Assembly (NCBI GenBank): GCA_963930655.1
Contig: OZ005608.1
Location: forward strand, 10,230,001-10,294,000
DNA length: 64,000 nucleotides
Reading direction: 5' to 3'
From: Myrica gale
Taxonomy: Eukaryota > Streptophyta > Magnoliopsida > Fagales > Myricaceae
The notes below the pieces were generated by a model. The model did not search any database. It saw only the letters and a program-made list of their open reading frames with translations, and was not told the DNA's origin. Each line of letters opens with the position of its first letter. Within the stretch, counting starts at the first letter, position 1. The position numbers were made by a program, and so were the translations under genes. This document shows positions 1 to 11,933 of this stretch, one piece after another.

Positions 1-1235
1 AATTTGTAAAAGAGGAACTTACTTGAAATTTTCGGCTCTTAGTATAATATAATTTATACTTGCATAAAATGGCATATTAATTATTTAAGGAGATTTTATG
101 AAATAAAATCCCATTTTAATCGAAATACCATAACATAAAAATTAGGCCATACATTGGCCAAAACATAGCCCCATTAAGAAATAAAAACTATTACATCGGA
201 AAATAAAATAATACATAAGCAATTACGTAGGAGAAAATCGGGGTCTCACAGATGGCCACCTGTATGAAGACGGGGTTTGAAGATATCTAGAAGCTGTTTG
301 ATGTGCATACAGAGCATTTTGGGACTCTTGATAAGGATATAAAGAGTCTTAAGCATCATGTCAACAACAGCATCCATGTGGCTAGAAATGTAATTCAGCA
401 TATTGTTGATGAGTTTGCCTCTACTTCTGAAGAGCTTTAGGCATTTGTGAAATCATCAGCTGAGGATGTGGTAAAGGACATATGGAAGTTGATAGAAATC
501 TTCGGCCTCATGAAATGAAATGGACGTATTGGTTCTCCACGCCTTGGATGGGTTGGCTGAAGAAGTTTGAGATTGAGTATCTTCCTTCTCCTATCAAGAA
601 ATCCAAACTTTTCACCTCCACTTCAAAGACTCCACCGACCTAGCCATTTGTCCTTAACCTCCCCTTGTCCTATTTTTTATGATGCCAAAGGGGGAGAAGT
701 TATAAAGGTTATATAAGGGAGATATGGGGAATAAGTTTTAAGTGATTATGTTGACTCTCCAGCTCTAACTGAGGACATTTTATTTTGATGATCGACTGAT
801 TACTTGACTTGCCTTATCTATGCATATCTCTGGTATTTATATGTCTCCATTGGATCATATGATTATGCTCATATCTATTGACTATCTATTCGTGTTTATA
901 AGGGATTTGAGAAGTGCTTATCTATTTGCACTTAATTGTGGACATTTGAGAGTTACAGGTAGTATTCCTAACTTTCAATTGGTATCAAAATATGAAGTCC
1001 TCTGTTATGATTGAAAATTAGAAGTTTGGAGGAAGCTTATAGAAGTATTTTTACTTGTTTTTAATTTTTGGGAAACCTCCATTTACAAAGGAAACTCTTG
1101 CAAAATTTTTGTAAAAGGTCAAAGTCTTTTTTGCTAAAATGTCATGAAAAACTTCTTTTTCTCAGGGGGGCTTTTCTAATTGTTAGCAAATTGTTGTTTT
1201 TAAAATGGTTTTGTCATCATCAAAATGGGGGAGAT
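1..1235 (+). mobile_element. Internal 3' part of a decayed SIRE-like Copia retrotransposon
   Basis: No intact gene is present. From about 250 to 530 the plus frame gives a broken peptide with regularly spaced hydrophobic residues, like the coiled-coil extra reading frames found downstream of pol in SIRE/Maximus Copia elements. It carries several in-frame stops. The stretch ends in a purine-rich tract (GGGGGAGA, 1227-1234) directly before the TG of a long LTR, which is the expected polypurine-tract position. A second purine-rich tract (AAAGGGGGAGAAG) lies near 689. Bases 1-240 are AT-rich with nothing recognisable. The family assignment is inferred from the LTR and purine tract, not from a readable pol gene. 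Confidence 0.5.
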
Positions 1236-2690
1236 TGTTAGCCCAAGGTCATTTTGCAAACAATTCATATTTGATTTTGATGATAACAAAAATTTTAAGT
1301 GCTTTGAAGAGTTTTAGATTTTACCTTGTCAATCCACAATTTCTAAAAAGTGTTTCAAAAGTTTGAAGTTATCCTTCTATAAAATGTTCTAAATATATAT
1401 TAACAGCATTTCATAGACTAAAATGTTCACATTATTCATTGCAGGTGTTTAAAGATGAATTGGAGTGAAAAGACACTTTCAAGTTGCTAAAAAATCTCTC
1501 CAACACTTATAGTGTCCACACATTGAAGACAAGTGTCGACACATTGCACTTACTCCAGAATGCAGAATTCATGGTGTCGACACATAGCAGACAAGTGTCG
1601 ATACATTGCACTGTCACCTGAGAGCAAAATTTCAGACCAAGTTTTAATGTGTCAACACATGCTGACCATGTGTCGACACATACCACGATTTTGCAGAAAT
1701 CCTGGAACGTCGACAGCTCATTCAAAATGATTCAAAGTCATTTAAACCCCTCCAACGATACCATAAAGCTACTTGATGACCGTTGAAGACCTAAGGGCTA
1801 TAAGAAGAATGAGATGGGGAGAGAAAAGTAGGACTTGCATCATTAATCAAAATCTACCTTCGATAGAAAGAGAAAGCAGGATCCAAAGATTTCATTTGAT
1901 GATTCCTCCAAGATCAAAGCTCCAATGGTTAAATCTTCTTCTCTTGCTCATCATTGACGACCTAGCCTCCAAAGAGAGATAGATTTCTTGAAGAAGAGAC
2001 AACACACTTGCAAGTTCTCTTTGTCCAAACTTCTAGAGAGAGAAAGTTCTTTGAAGAAGAGGGAAGATCGCATCTACCAATAAAGCTTGTGCTCCTCTTG
2101 CCAAACTTTAGGTTTCATTCAAGAATCTTATCTTCTTGCACTTTATTGAGCTTTTTATTTGCTAGTTCAGCTTAGAGAGTCATTTCACACGTTGTGAGCT
2201 TTCCACTTGCATATTCGGCTAAGCGAGTCATTCCTTATTGTACCCATTATTTGTAAAACATTTGAGTGTTGGAAAAACACTTGGTCTACTAGTGAAGGTA
2301 GTAGAAATCCCTTGGGTTTTGGAATTTGTGAAGAGAGTTGAAGCGTGAGCCCAGAAGCTAAGGTGTATTCGCTATTTGGAGAATAGTGAAGGAAGCCCAA
2401 GGAAGTAAATAGCCTTAGGGGTGGACGTAGGCAAGTGTTGGCCGAACCACCTAAAATTACGGTGTCATCTCTCTAGCTTTATCTCTCTTACGTTTCATTA
2501 CATATTCATACTCGTGGAGATTTATGCTTTATCATTTATTGTCTATATTTAACATAGCATTAAACACATTCAGATCAGCATTCTTATTTGTTAAAGAGGG
2601 GTAGTTTTCAGATCTACATGTTTATCGAAAAAGTGATAAGTTTTTGAAAAACTCAATTCACCCCCCTCTTGGGTTGTTATTTAGACTCAC
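1236..2690 (+). repeat. Long 3' LTR of a SIRE-like Copia element
   Basis: The LTR starts TGTTAGCCC right after the polypurine tract. It ends with the AATTCACCCCCCTCTTGGG block typical of SIRE/Maximus LTRs, followed by a CA near 2689. Its first 800 bases are clearly related to 11934-12760 (shared ATTTGATTTTGATGATAACAAA segment). An unusual internal block (1507-1730) repeats the palindromic motif TGTCGACACAT with variants. The exact right end is uncertain, and no matching 5' LTR is in the window. Confidence 0.65.
1507..1715 (+). repeat. Repeated TGTCGACACAT motif block inside the LTR
   Basis: Six close copies of the near-palindrome TGTC(G/A/C)ACACAT or TGTCGATACAT occur in about 180 bases, several followed by TGCACT or GCAGAC. 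Small ORFs on both strands here are by-products of the repeat. The same block recurs at 12214-12400 in a related LTR. Function is unknown; it could be an LTR regulatory repeat. Confidence 0.7.
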
Positions 2691-4061
2691 ATTATTAATG
2701 CATAATAAAATTTTACAAAACTTACAAAATGTTCCCGGGCAGTATCGGATGTCCACGCACCGTCCTTATTAGTATGTGTTTTCTTGTACATCAATGCAGG
2801 ATTAATCCTATAAGTTTCTCCATCTTTCTACACACCAAAAAATTATATATATATATTAAAATTCCTTAATAAAATAATGTTATAACAACAAAAATACAAA
2901 TAAATGTTTCAGTAAATTATAACCATCAAAACTAAAGCCTATTGGAAAGAACGAGCGAATGACGGTTGATTATAACCATCCAGTGTGAGCAACCGTCAAC
3001 TATCCCTATTTTGGCGGTTGATTTCACTCCTTCTCTAAAACACATATCTATTGAGTTAGTAAAAAATGATGTATAGAAGTGAATAAAAATATTAGAATAA
3101 ACATTTCTACACGAAATTCTTCAGTACCAAATAATTCACAGATAGGAGCCAATTCTTCCTTTTTCATTTTTGGGTACAAATTATCTAATGCTTCTTCTAT
3201 GCTGGAAAACAAAGCATAGTACTGGTGCATTCTGTTTTGATACGTCCTATACGTTGTGTTTATTGTATACATCACAGTGTTGTGATCCTGTGGCCGATCA
3301 TAATCCAGAGTTGTGATCCGTCTCTAATGCAAGCCCGAGCGTCCTGCCCTTTACATATCTAATCCCAGAGGTTGCTATACATGAAAAAAACATTATTAAT
3401 GTAAAACATCAGCAACTAATTACATGTATTTAAAAAATTAACATTAAAGTTAGTTTAAAATACTTACACGCACAACTACTCTGCGGGGTGTCAAGTGGGT
3501 TCATCGATGCAGGAGATGGTACATCTCATTTTCTCCAAAACGGAACCGTTTCTTGAAGCTACGTTCGCACGTCATGATGATTTCAATTGCCAAATTAACC
3601 GTTTGGTCGGCTACAGTAAGCGTCCGGACTGTGATTGTTGAAAAGAAAATCTCCTTTGACAAAAAATAGCTCCACAGACCCATTACAATCTAAAATAATA
3701 CATTTTACATCACCATTTTGCATCCAATCAACACCCAACATGTTTCTAACCTATCCAAAGAATTAAACAATCAAAACATCAACCAAAACAACACATTTCC
3801 ACAAAAACCCACAAAAATTGTAAAATATCGTACCTCAAAATGCTTCTAAATCACACAATGCTTCCAAATCCACGAAAAACTACTTCAATCTTTGCTTGAA
3901 CTTCTTTCTATCAGCCTATAGATGCTTCCTCAACAAGAAACTCAAAAAAATACATATTGGAGAAGATTTAAGAGTATACCGAGTGAATGATAACTTTCTG
4001 GGTTTCAACACTTTCATTCTCTATAAAATCCGTCCGAACGTGTAAAATTTACACCCGCGCG
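2691..4061. other. Repeat-rich DNA, possibly CACTA-type transposon remnant (left part)
   Basis: No intact gene. On the minus strand 3060-3270 reads a short peptide containing ELAPICELFGTEEF, which faintly resembles the conserved block of the plant En/Spm-associated transposase family. The segment also carries short CG-containing repeats (CGTCCGAACG near 4030, CCGTCAAC near 2990). Similar repeats reappear after the Copia insertion (9300-11830), so the two sides look like one older element that was split. No CACTA terminus was found, so the class is a guess. Confidence 0.3.
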
Positions 4062-4066
4062 CCATG
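4062..4066. repeat. Target-site duplication CCATG, left copy
   Basis: CCATG directly precedes the 5' LTR and is repeated exactly at 9218-9222 after the 3' LTR. This is the 5-bp duplication expected from Copia integrase. Confidence 0.95.
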
Positions 4067-4305
4067 TGTTAACAGAGATATACGGAGATATGGTGCGAGA
4101 TTTTAGACGATTTATTTTTAGAGATTTGTTCTCAATTATTTCCTTCCTTATAGGTTGATTGTACATATGGAATAACATAGTATATTTCTTTGTATAGTTA
4201 TTTCCTTTTCTTGTAACGTGATTTTCTTTCTTGCAATCCTTGTATACTTTTTTCTATAAATAAAGAAGTTCCTACGGGAAAGAGGTATTTAGACCAAATT
4301 TGTCA
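4067..4305 (+). repeat. 5' LTR of the Copia element
   Basis: Begins TGTTAACAGAG and ends TTTGTCA. A TATAAATA (4255-4262) overlaps an AATAAA (4259-4264), so that short segment could act as a TATA box or a polyadenylation signal. It matches the 3' LTR except for four transitions. Confidence 0.96.
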
Positions 4306-4317
4306 TGGTATCGGAGC
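4306..4317 (+). promoter_or_regulatory. Primer-binding site (initiator tRNA-Met type)
   Basis: TGGTATCGGAGC lies immediately after the 5' LTR. It is one base from TGGTATCAGAGC, the usual plant Copia primer site complementary to the 3' end of initiator tRNA-Met. Confidence 0.92.
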
Positions 4318-5071
4318 CCCTATTCTGAATTTTGTTTCGTTATTGGTCTTGTGTTAGAGAATTTCGGTGAAAGGGTTGTTTTGGGGAGTGTAAGGTTACC
4401 GAGTATTCTGAGTATTTTCCTCTTATTCTCAGTGGTGTTTTGCAACTCACCGTGTCTGTCGGGTGTGTCTTGGGATTCCCTCTGTCGTTTCCGGTTGAAT
4501 TTCTCGTTGCCATCTCTCTTTTGGTAGTTGTGGTTGTGTCGGGCTTTTCTGTGGTGGCTATTGTGGTAGTCGGCAGCTTCTGTGGTGGCTTTAGAGGTTG
4601 TCGGTAGCTTCTGTGATTTTTTTGGTGGCTGGGTTACGTCGATTTGGAGTTTTGACGTGTTGGGAAAGCTGGTTCTTCCCGTGTTGTTGATTTGGAGCTT
4701 CTGTGGTGGCCTTCGATTTGGAGCTTTTGTGAATTTTTTTGGTGACTGAAGTCTTGGCATGTCCTAGGCTTCGGCTGCCCCTTTGATTTCTATCGGGCTG
4801 GCGTGAGTTGTGGGTTGGGCAGCTGTCTTCTAGTGGGCTGCCGTGGATATGGACTTGTGAGTTTTGGGTCTATTTTTGTGGGTTACGCATCCATTTGCTG
4901 GTTGAGTGAGTTCGACTCACTTTTATTTCAACCCTATCAGTGAATTGCAGATCTGTTGGGGCTTTTATTTGTTGTTTGGCCTTTCTTTGCCTTTTACGTT
5001 GCTGTGGCCTTTTGAGTTTTAGACTCATTTTTGCTTGGACTCTCTTATACCTTTTACATTGCTACTTTATT

Positions 5072-5905
5072 ATGTCTGGCGAAAATATTATTGTGCATTT
5101 TACTGGCAAAAACTACTCCACTTGGGAGTTTCAGTTTAAGATGTTTTTGAAGGGCAAGGAATTGTGGGGTCATATTGATGATTCTGCAAAGGTTCCACTG
5201 AGGCCAAGGAGCTGGCTCAATGGGAGACCCGGGATGCTAAAGTTGTTTCTTGGTTGTTGGGCTCCATTGAGCCTCATCTTGTCACCAATCTTCGTTGTTT
5301 TACGACTGCCAAGGCGATGTGGGACTATCTTCGGCGCATTTATCATCAAGACAATAGTGCTCGAAAGTTTCAATTAGAGTTGGAACTTGCGAATTACTGT
5401 CAAGGTAATTTGCCTATTGCACAATTTTACTCTGGTTTTCTTAATCTCTGGAGCGAGTACTCTGGCATTGTTCATGCTAAAGTTCCATCGACGGCACTCG
5501 CGGCTCTTCAAGTGGTTCATGCTGAGAGTCAACAAGATCAATTTCTCATGAAACTTCGTCCTGAATTTGAGACTGTCCAAGCCGGTTTATTGAATCGTGA
5601 TCCGGTTCCTTCTTTGGATATCTGTCTGGGGGAATTATTACGTGAAGAACAGCGGTTAGCCACATAGCTGAATATGACTTCTGAGATCATTCCTTCTACG
5701 ACTGTCAATGTCGCTTATGCTACACATGGAAAAAAGAAGGATCACCGGATGTGTTTCAACTGCAAGGGGTATGGGCACATTGCCCGTAATTGTCCTAAGA
5801 AAGTTTGTAACTATTGTAAGAAGGTGGGCCATTTTATTAAAGATTGTCGGGTGCGACCCTAGAATCGACAATCTCAAGCTTTTCAAGCTGATGTTCAAGT
5901 CTTCT
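5072..5905 (+). pseudogene. Copia gag (capsid and nucleocapsid), broken
   Basis: The reading frame starts with MSGENIIVHFTGKNYSTWEF (ATG at 5072), the usual start of plant Copia gag. A frameshift near 5197 moves the capsid-like region (FTTAKAMWDYL) into another frame. TAG stops follow at 5665 and 5860. Between them lie two CCHC zinc knuckles (CFNCKGYGHIARNC and CNYCKKVGHFIKDC, 5752-5850), which bind RNA in the capsid particle. Another frame change occurs around 5885-5905 before the protease. The protein would normally package the element's RNA. This copy cannot make a full-length product without frameshifting and readthrough. Confidence 0.9.
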
Positions 5906-8900
5906 TCCTCTGCCACCCCTGCCCCTGTAGACACTACTTCCTCTGTTCTCACACCAGCCATGGTACAACAGATGATTCTCTTTGCTTTCACTGTTTTAGG
6001 CTTGCAAGGTATAGGTCCTAACCCTACTTCCTCTTGGATTGTTGATTCGGGTGCCTCAAATCATATGACTGGTAGTGTGACGAGTCTCCATGGTGTTCGT
6101 AAGTATGGCGGTGGGAAACATATTTAGATTGCCGATGGCAGGACTCTTCCTATCACTGCTGTTGGTAACTTGGGCTCATCGTTTGGCAACGTTTTCGTCT
6201 CTCCCGGCTTATCTACCAGTTTGATTTCTATTGGTCAATTGGTTGATAATAATTGTAATGTTCATTTTTCTCGTGGTGGGTGTATTGTGCAGGATCAGGT
6301 GTCGGGGACGGTGATCGCGAAGGGGCCTAAAGTGGGACGTTTATTTCCTCTACAATTTTCTAATCCTATTGTCATTTCTCTTGCTTGTACGGCTACGACC
6401 AATAGTAGTGAGGTCTGGCATAAGAAATTGGGACATCCCAATTCTGTTGTCTTGAAACATCTTTTGAAACATGGTTCTTTGGGCAATAAAGATTTGTTTT
6501 CTTCTCCTGATGTCTCTTTTGATTGTGTCACTTGTCGTCTTGGGAAAAGTAAGATTTTACCTTTTCCTACTAATGGTAGTCGTGCTTCTACTTGTTTTGA
6601 GCTTATTCATACTGATGTTTGGGGTGTGAGTCTTGTTCTTTCTCATGGTCAATATCGATATTTTGTGACTTTTATCGATGACTATAGTCGATTCACCTGG
6701 GTATATTTTCTCTGTTCAAAGGCTGAAGTGTTTTCTGTTTTCCAAACATTTGTTTCATTTGTTAAGACTCAATTTGACTCTTGTATAAAAACGTTACGCT
6801 CTGATTCCGGTGGGGAGTATATGTCTCATTCCTTTCAGGCTTATCTCCAGCATAAAGGTATTATTTCACAACGTTCCTGTCCTTACACTCCACAGCAAAA
6901 TGGTGTGGTTGAACGTAAGAATCGTCACTTATTAGATGTGGTGCGCACTCTTTTGCTTGACTCTTCTGTGCCTCCTCAGTTTTGGGTTGAAGCTTTATCT
7001 ACTGTTGTTTATTTGATTAATCGTTTGCCAATAGCTACTCTCTCATTTGACACTCCTTATTTTCGTTTATTTGGTCTTTCTCCTGAGTATCATTCTCTTC
7101 ATACTTTTGGGTGTGTTTGCTTTGTTCATCTTCCACCTATTGATCGTCACAAGCTTGCTGCTCAGTCCGTCCAGTGTGCCTTTATGGGTTATAGTACTAC
7201 CCATAAAGGTTTTGTCTGTTATGATGCTCATTCTCGTAAGTGTCGAATATCTAGGAATGTGATTTTCTTTGAAAATCAATATTTCTTTCAGTCTTATGTT
7301 CCTTCTGATTCTTCTCTTGCTTTTCTCCCTGCTTTCGATGATCTGCCTTTGTCTGTTGAACGTTTTAAGCCAGGGCTTGTCTATCGTCGTCGTCGTTCAC
7401 AATTAGTGCCCCTTCCTAATACTGCTCCGCCATCTGATCCAATGGATCCTCTTCCTCGACGCTCCATTTGTGTGTCCCGTGCTCCGGATTGGTATGTTTT
7501 TCTCCTACCTCGTTTACTGCCACTCTCGATCATGTTCCTGTTCCTCACTCTTATTCTCAAGCCGCTACTCAAGCCTGTTGGCAGCAAGCCATGCGTGACG
7601 AACTTCAGGCGCTCCAAGAAAATCACACTTGGGATATTGTGGCATGTCCTTCTGGTGTGAAACCTATTGGCTGTAAATGGGTCTACTCCATCAAGTTTGG
7701 ATTTGATGGATCTCTGGACCGATATAAGGCCCGTCTCGTGGCTCTTGGGAATCGTCAGGAGTATGGTATTGATTATGATGAGACGTTTGCCCCCGTCACT
7801 AAAATGACTATTGTACGCACTATCTTGGCTCTTGCTGCTTCTCAGGGTTGGTCTCTTCGACAAATGGATGTGAAGAATGATTTTCTGCATGCGGATCTCA
7901 AGGAAGAAATCTTTATGACTCCGCCGCCCGGCATGTTTACTACGGATTCTTCTGAGATTTGTAGATTGAAACGTTCCTTGTATGGCTTGAAACAAGTTCC
8001 GCGTGCGTGGTTTGACAAGTTTCGCTCTACTTTGCTTGATTTTCACTTTACCCAAAGTCAGTTTGATTCCTCTCTTTTTATTCGCAAGACTGCTACGGGG
8101 ATTGTATTGCTTCTAGTGTATGTTGATGATATTGTTATTACTGGTTCGGATGCATCCTTGATTCAGCATCTCCAGCATCATCTCCACGCTTCTTTTCACA
8201 TGAAGGATCTTGGCTCCCTTCAATATTTTCTTGGTCTTGAGGTGCAGGTTAATTCGCAAGGTATTTTGTTACATCAGCACAAATACACGCAGGAAGTGAT
8301 TTCTCTGGCTGGTCTCCAATCGGGTAACCCTGTTCTCACTCCCTTGGAGATCAATCTTAAGCTTTGCCGCTGTTCGTCAGTTTATGCAGGCTCCACGTCA
8401 TCTTCACTTCGCCGCTGTTCGTCGTATTATCCGTTATCTTAAGGGCACTTCCACTCGCGAGTTGTTCTTCCCTCGAGAATCTTTCTTACAATTGGTGGGA
8501 TATAGTGATGCTGATTGGGCTGGTTGTGCTGACACCCGTCGCTCTGTTACTGGTTGGTGTATGTTTTTAGGCAATGCTCTCATTTCTTGGAAGAGTAAGA
8601 AACAAGATCGTGTTTCCAAATCATCCACTGAGTCTGAGTATCGTGCTATGTCTTCCGCCTGTTCTGAGATCACATGGCTTCGTGGCTTGTTAGGTGAACT
8701 TGGCTTCCCGCAGCTTCAGCCCACTCCTCTTCATGCAAACAATACCAGTGCTATACAGATCGCTGCCAATCCTGTTTTTCATGAGCGTACAAAACACATT
8801 GAAGTTGATTGTCACTCCATCCGTGAGGCATTTGATAAGCTTGTGATTACTCTTCCTCATATTTCCACTGAATTTCAAACTGCTAATGTTTTCACTAAAG

Positions 8901-8971
8901 CTTTGTCCCGGCATCGCCATCAGTTCTTGGTTGACAAATTGATGCTTATTGATCCTCCAGCATCAATTTGA
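5906..8971 (+). pseudogene. Copia pol (protease, integrase, reverse transcriptase, RNase H), broken
   Basis: Domains in order: aspartic protease with WIVDSGASNHMTG (about 6037-6075); a TAG stop at 6125; GAG-pre-integrase (VWHKKLGHPN, about 6415-6445); integrase core with HTDVWG, RSDSGGEY and VVERKN supplying the D, D and E residues (6605-6920); a frameshift near 7495; reverse transcriptase with NHTWDIV, QMDVKNDFLHADL and the catalytic YVDD (about 8120); RNase H with YSDADWAG and STESEY, ending at a TGA at 8969. Between reverse transcriptase and RNase H (about 8360-8400) the sequence jumps directly to QFMQAPRHLH. The connecting segment of roughly 30 codons is missing, and GCCGCTGTTCGTC stands on both sides of the join, which suggests a deletion between short repeats. 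Confidence 0.93.
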
Positions 8972-8978
8972 GGGGGGA
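8969..8978 (+). promoter_or_regulatory. Polypurine tract of the Copia element
   Basis: The purine run GAGGGGGGA sits immediately before the TG of the 3' LTR, the normal plus-strand priming site for Copia reverse transcription. Confidence 0.88.
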
Positions 8979-9217
8979 TGTTAACAGAGATATACAGAGA
9001 TATGGTGCGAGATTTTAGACGATTTATTTTTAGAGATTTATTCTCAATTATTTCCTTCCTTATAGGTTGATTGTACATATGGAATAACGTAGTATATTTC
9101 TTTGTATAGTTATTTCCTTTTCTTGTAACGTGATTTTCTTTCTTGCAATCCTTGTATACTTTTTTCTATAAATAAAGAAGTTCCTACGGGAAAGAGGTAT
9201 TCAGACCAAATTTGTCA
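8979..9217 (+). repeat. 3' LTR of the Copia element
   Basis: Same length as the 5' LTR (239 bp), with four transitions: G to A at offsets 18 and 63, A to G at offset 111 and T to C at offset 224, all approximate. The flanking CCATG is at 9218-9222. Confidence 0.96.
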
Positions 9218-9222
9218 CCATG
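9218..9222. repeat. Target-site duplication CCATG, right copy
   Basis: Exact copy of 4062-4066, directly after the 3' LTR. Confidence 0.95.
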
Positions 9223-11933
9223 CACAAAACTTTTGGCACCAAAAAGTTGCCGCCAAGAATTTTGTCTCAATCTAGATGGTACTCCAATCCATTTTCTAAA
9301 CAAACGATCCCGTTTTAGTAGGAAAGAAACGACGTCGTCTTAAAGCCAACCGTCCTGACGGTGACGAATAAAATAAAATAAATTATTTGTACATGCCAAC
9401 GACCTCGTTTTAAATACAACTGAACGATGTCATGTTATCCCACGGTCATCCACACAATACATCAAACTGTACGAACGTACTGTTTTGACAAACACGACAC
9501 CATTTTTCATTTACCAAACGTCTTCGTTTAGACTGACAGACCGTGTGAACGGTTTTTAGAACGTCCGAATGTTCCCGTCTCATTTATTTATAACGTGATA
9601 ATGGTATTTCATTTCTTAATAACGTATTACAGTAATTAAAAACTTTTTTTAATAACATATTTAATTAATATTCTTTTTTACTTAACCTATCCAAACATAA
9701 ATGTTAAACCATAATCAAAAAAGATTTGCAATAACCATCATAAAGCGAAATCAAAATAAATATTCAAATACTTACCATACTAAAATGTTAAAAATAATTA
9801 TCATGTACGACCATAAATATACAAACAGTGAAAATATAACATAAATCATAAAACAGGATTATGCTCAATGGATCCGTCTCCCGGGTTCTCACTCATCTTC
9901 CCCATCAGAGCCTTAATAGCGCCCAACCTCCTCGACATCACACGCAAGGTGCCCGGATTGCTAGAGAGAAATGGCTGCAATCCCGCCATTTGAGACTCCA
10001 TATTGGTCAAATGTGTCCCAAGCTGACACACAACTAATGCATCAGAAAAATAGCAACATCAACCATTACCTTCAAGTCCGTCATAAAAGCATCGGCCCAG
10101 GTTTGTCGCTCCCCAACATCATGTCCAAGGGGCAGCTCCTCTAGCTGCGGTTGTTGTTGTCTCCTAATCTAAGCCTCAGAACTACAAAGTGGTATGACAG
10201 ATGGGACCGATAGGTGTCTTCCATTCCTCGTCCGGACTATCCATGCAGCCCGCATCATGGAGGAACTATGTCAAGAGTAGATTGTACGTCAACGCAGTAG
10301 TCCCACTGATCTTCGCTTCAACTCGAAGATTCATGAAGATGTACAACGGTAAATCCATAATACTTCATCTAGCCATGCACAGCATCAGCTCGCCTCTCGC
10401 TATAGGGCACTCTGTCGTGTGTTTTCTCTACTCAATGTTGTAAGCAAAGATCGGATGCAAAATACGCCATAATGAGAGCATGAACTTCTATTTTATGAAG
10501 GGTCCAACGACCACCACGTCCCAGCCCATCAATGTACTGAATACGTCTTCCGCAGATTATGTGTTCTCCATCTCCATTGAAGGGAATGCTCCAAAAAGGC
10601 TCTGCATCCCCAAAAATCCAGTCAGGATGTCTGCTGACAACAGAAAGGTCACCCCGCATACAGTGACGCTTCATACTTGTGCATCAATGTCCACAACGTC
10701 CAACAGGGCTGCATAAAACTCCCAGACTAAATCCACAGATGCCACACCTTCTCTCTTTAGATACCTGATCCAATCATATCCTCCAAAACATCGCCAATAC
10801 TACCGCCTTCATACCACAGCTCCTCGAAGTCAGCCACGTAAACCTCACGCTCAACAGTGACTAATCGGCTCAGGAACTCAGCCCGCTGCTGGGCCAACCG
10901 CTCCTCCCTCGTCATGTAATCCTCATGACTTTGAGGATTTTCTTGCCCAGAGCTTCTGGCAAATGAGGTAGATGACCAACAGTACCGTTTAGACATTTTT
11001 TAATCTATAAAAAAATAAAAAATATGTCAGGAATTTCCACCTTCACAGTGTTATAAACCATTTGCATATCATCTAAATACAATCCAAATGTCTCATTTAA
11101 CGTTCGAACGTTATGCAAAATGACTTAGTTTTATTGAATAAACGTGCGAACCCTATCATAACCATCCGCAACAAAAATAATCATTAAAAACAATTCTAAT
11201 ATGTGTATATATCATAAATAAAATGACAACGTATATCTGAAACACGTCCCAACACCCAAACAACATCGTTCGAACGCCTAAAGAAACGACGTGGTTTTAG
11301 TAAAGTTATGTGGGCACACTTATAGCACCGTCCGCAACCAAAATTCTCCTAAGAAAAAACTTTTTAACATATACGTATAGATCATCAACCACACGACAGC
11401 GTATAAGGTACAAAAGTCCGCACTCAAAGTAAGTTGTCCGCACATGCAGTAAAACAACAAAGTTTGTTTAACAGGAGTGCGCACGATAGAATATGTGACA
11501 GCAACAAAAATACTCCTAAAAAAATAAATTTTTAACATGTCTATATACCGTAGACAAGACGAAAGTGTATAACAGCTTTACATCCGCACATGACAAGTGA
11601 CTGACCGAACGTGTGGTTAAAAAATGACATAGTTGGAAAAACATAAAAATAAGTAATTATCTTAAACTAAACGACAGCGTATAATGTACAATGTCATTCG
11701 CACATGATATCAACCCGTCCACACATTTTAACTAAAAAGGCAAAGTTCTCAAAAATATAACCGTGGAAAATTTAAAAGTATGTATCCGGACGACTTCAAC
11801 CCGTCCGGACCTGTCGTGGGGAAGAAGAGAGAGTCGACTCAGCCATGGTCGGTCTCTCTCCCACCTACAAAACTCTCCCAAACTAACAATAAACAACACA
11901 AAATTATAGCCTAAATAATCCTACAATATCAAG
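9223..11933. other. Repeat-rich DNA, possibly CACTA-type transposon remnant (right part)
   Basis: No gene I can name. Short repeats containing ACGTTCGAACG or variants occur near 9470, 9540, 11100 and 11265, resembling subterminal repeats of En/Spm transposons. Minus-strand peptides at 10757-10996 (with a charged TREERLAQQRAEF segment) and 9846-10031 are readable but unrecognised, with stops between them. Together with 2691-4061 this is probably one decayed element split by the Copia insertion. Termini were not found. Confidence 0.3.

Larger units (their letters stand above)
4067..9217 (+). mobile_element. Full-length but defective Ty1/Copia LTR retrotransposon
   Basis: The element has 239-bp LTRs at 4067-4305 and 8979-9217, an initiator-Met-type primer site, a polypurine tract and a perfect CCATG duplication. 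Domain order gag, protease, integrase, reverse transcriptase, RNase H identifies Copia. The LTRs differ at only four positions, all transitions (about 1.7%), so the insertion is recent. The coding region is nevertheless broken by at least three nonsense codons, three frameshifts and a deletion. It inserted into older repeat DNA. It probably moved with proteins supplied by another copy. Confidence 0.97.

Noticed and set aside
4320-4760. 146-residue minus-strand ORF at the start of the Copia internal region
   Set aside because: Antisense to the leader between the primer site and gag; proline/lysine-rich composition reflects a GT-rich plus strand and no motif is present.
7381-8055. 224-residue minus-strand ORF
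   Set aside because: Lies antisense to the integrase and reverse-transcriptase region of the Copia element; a shadow frame.
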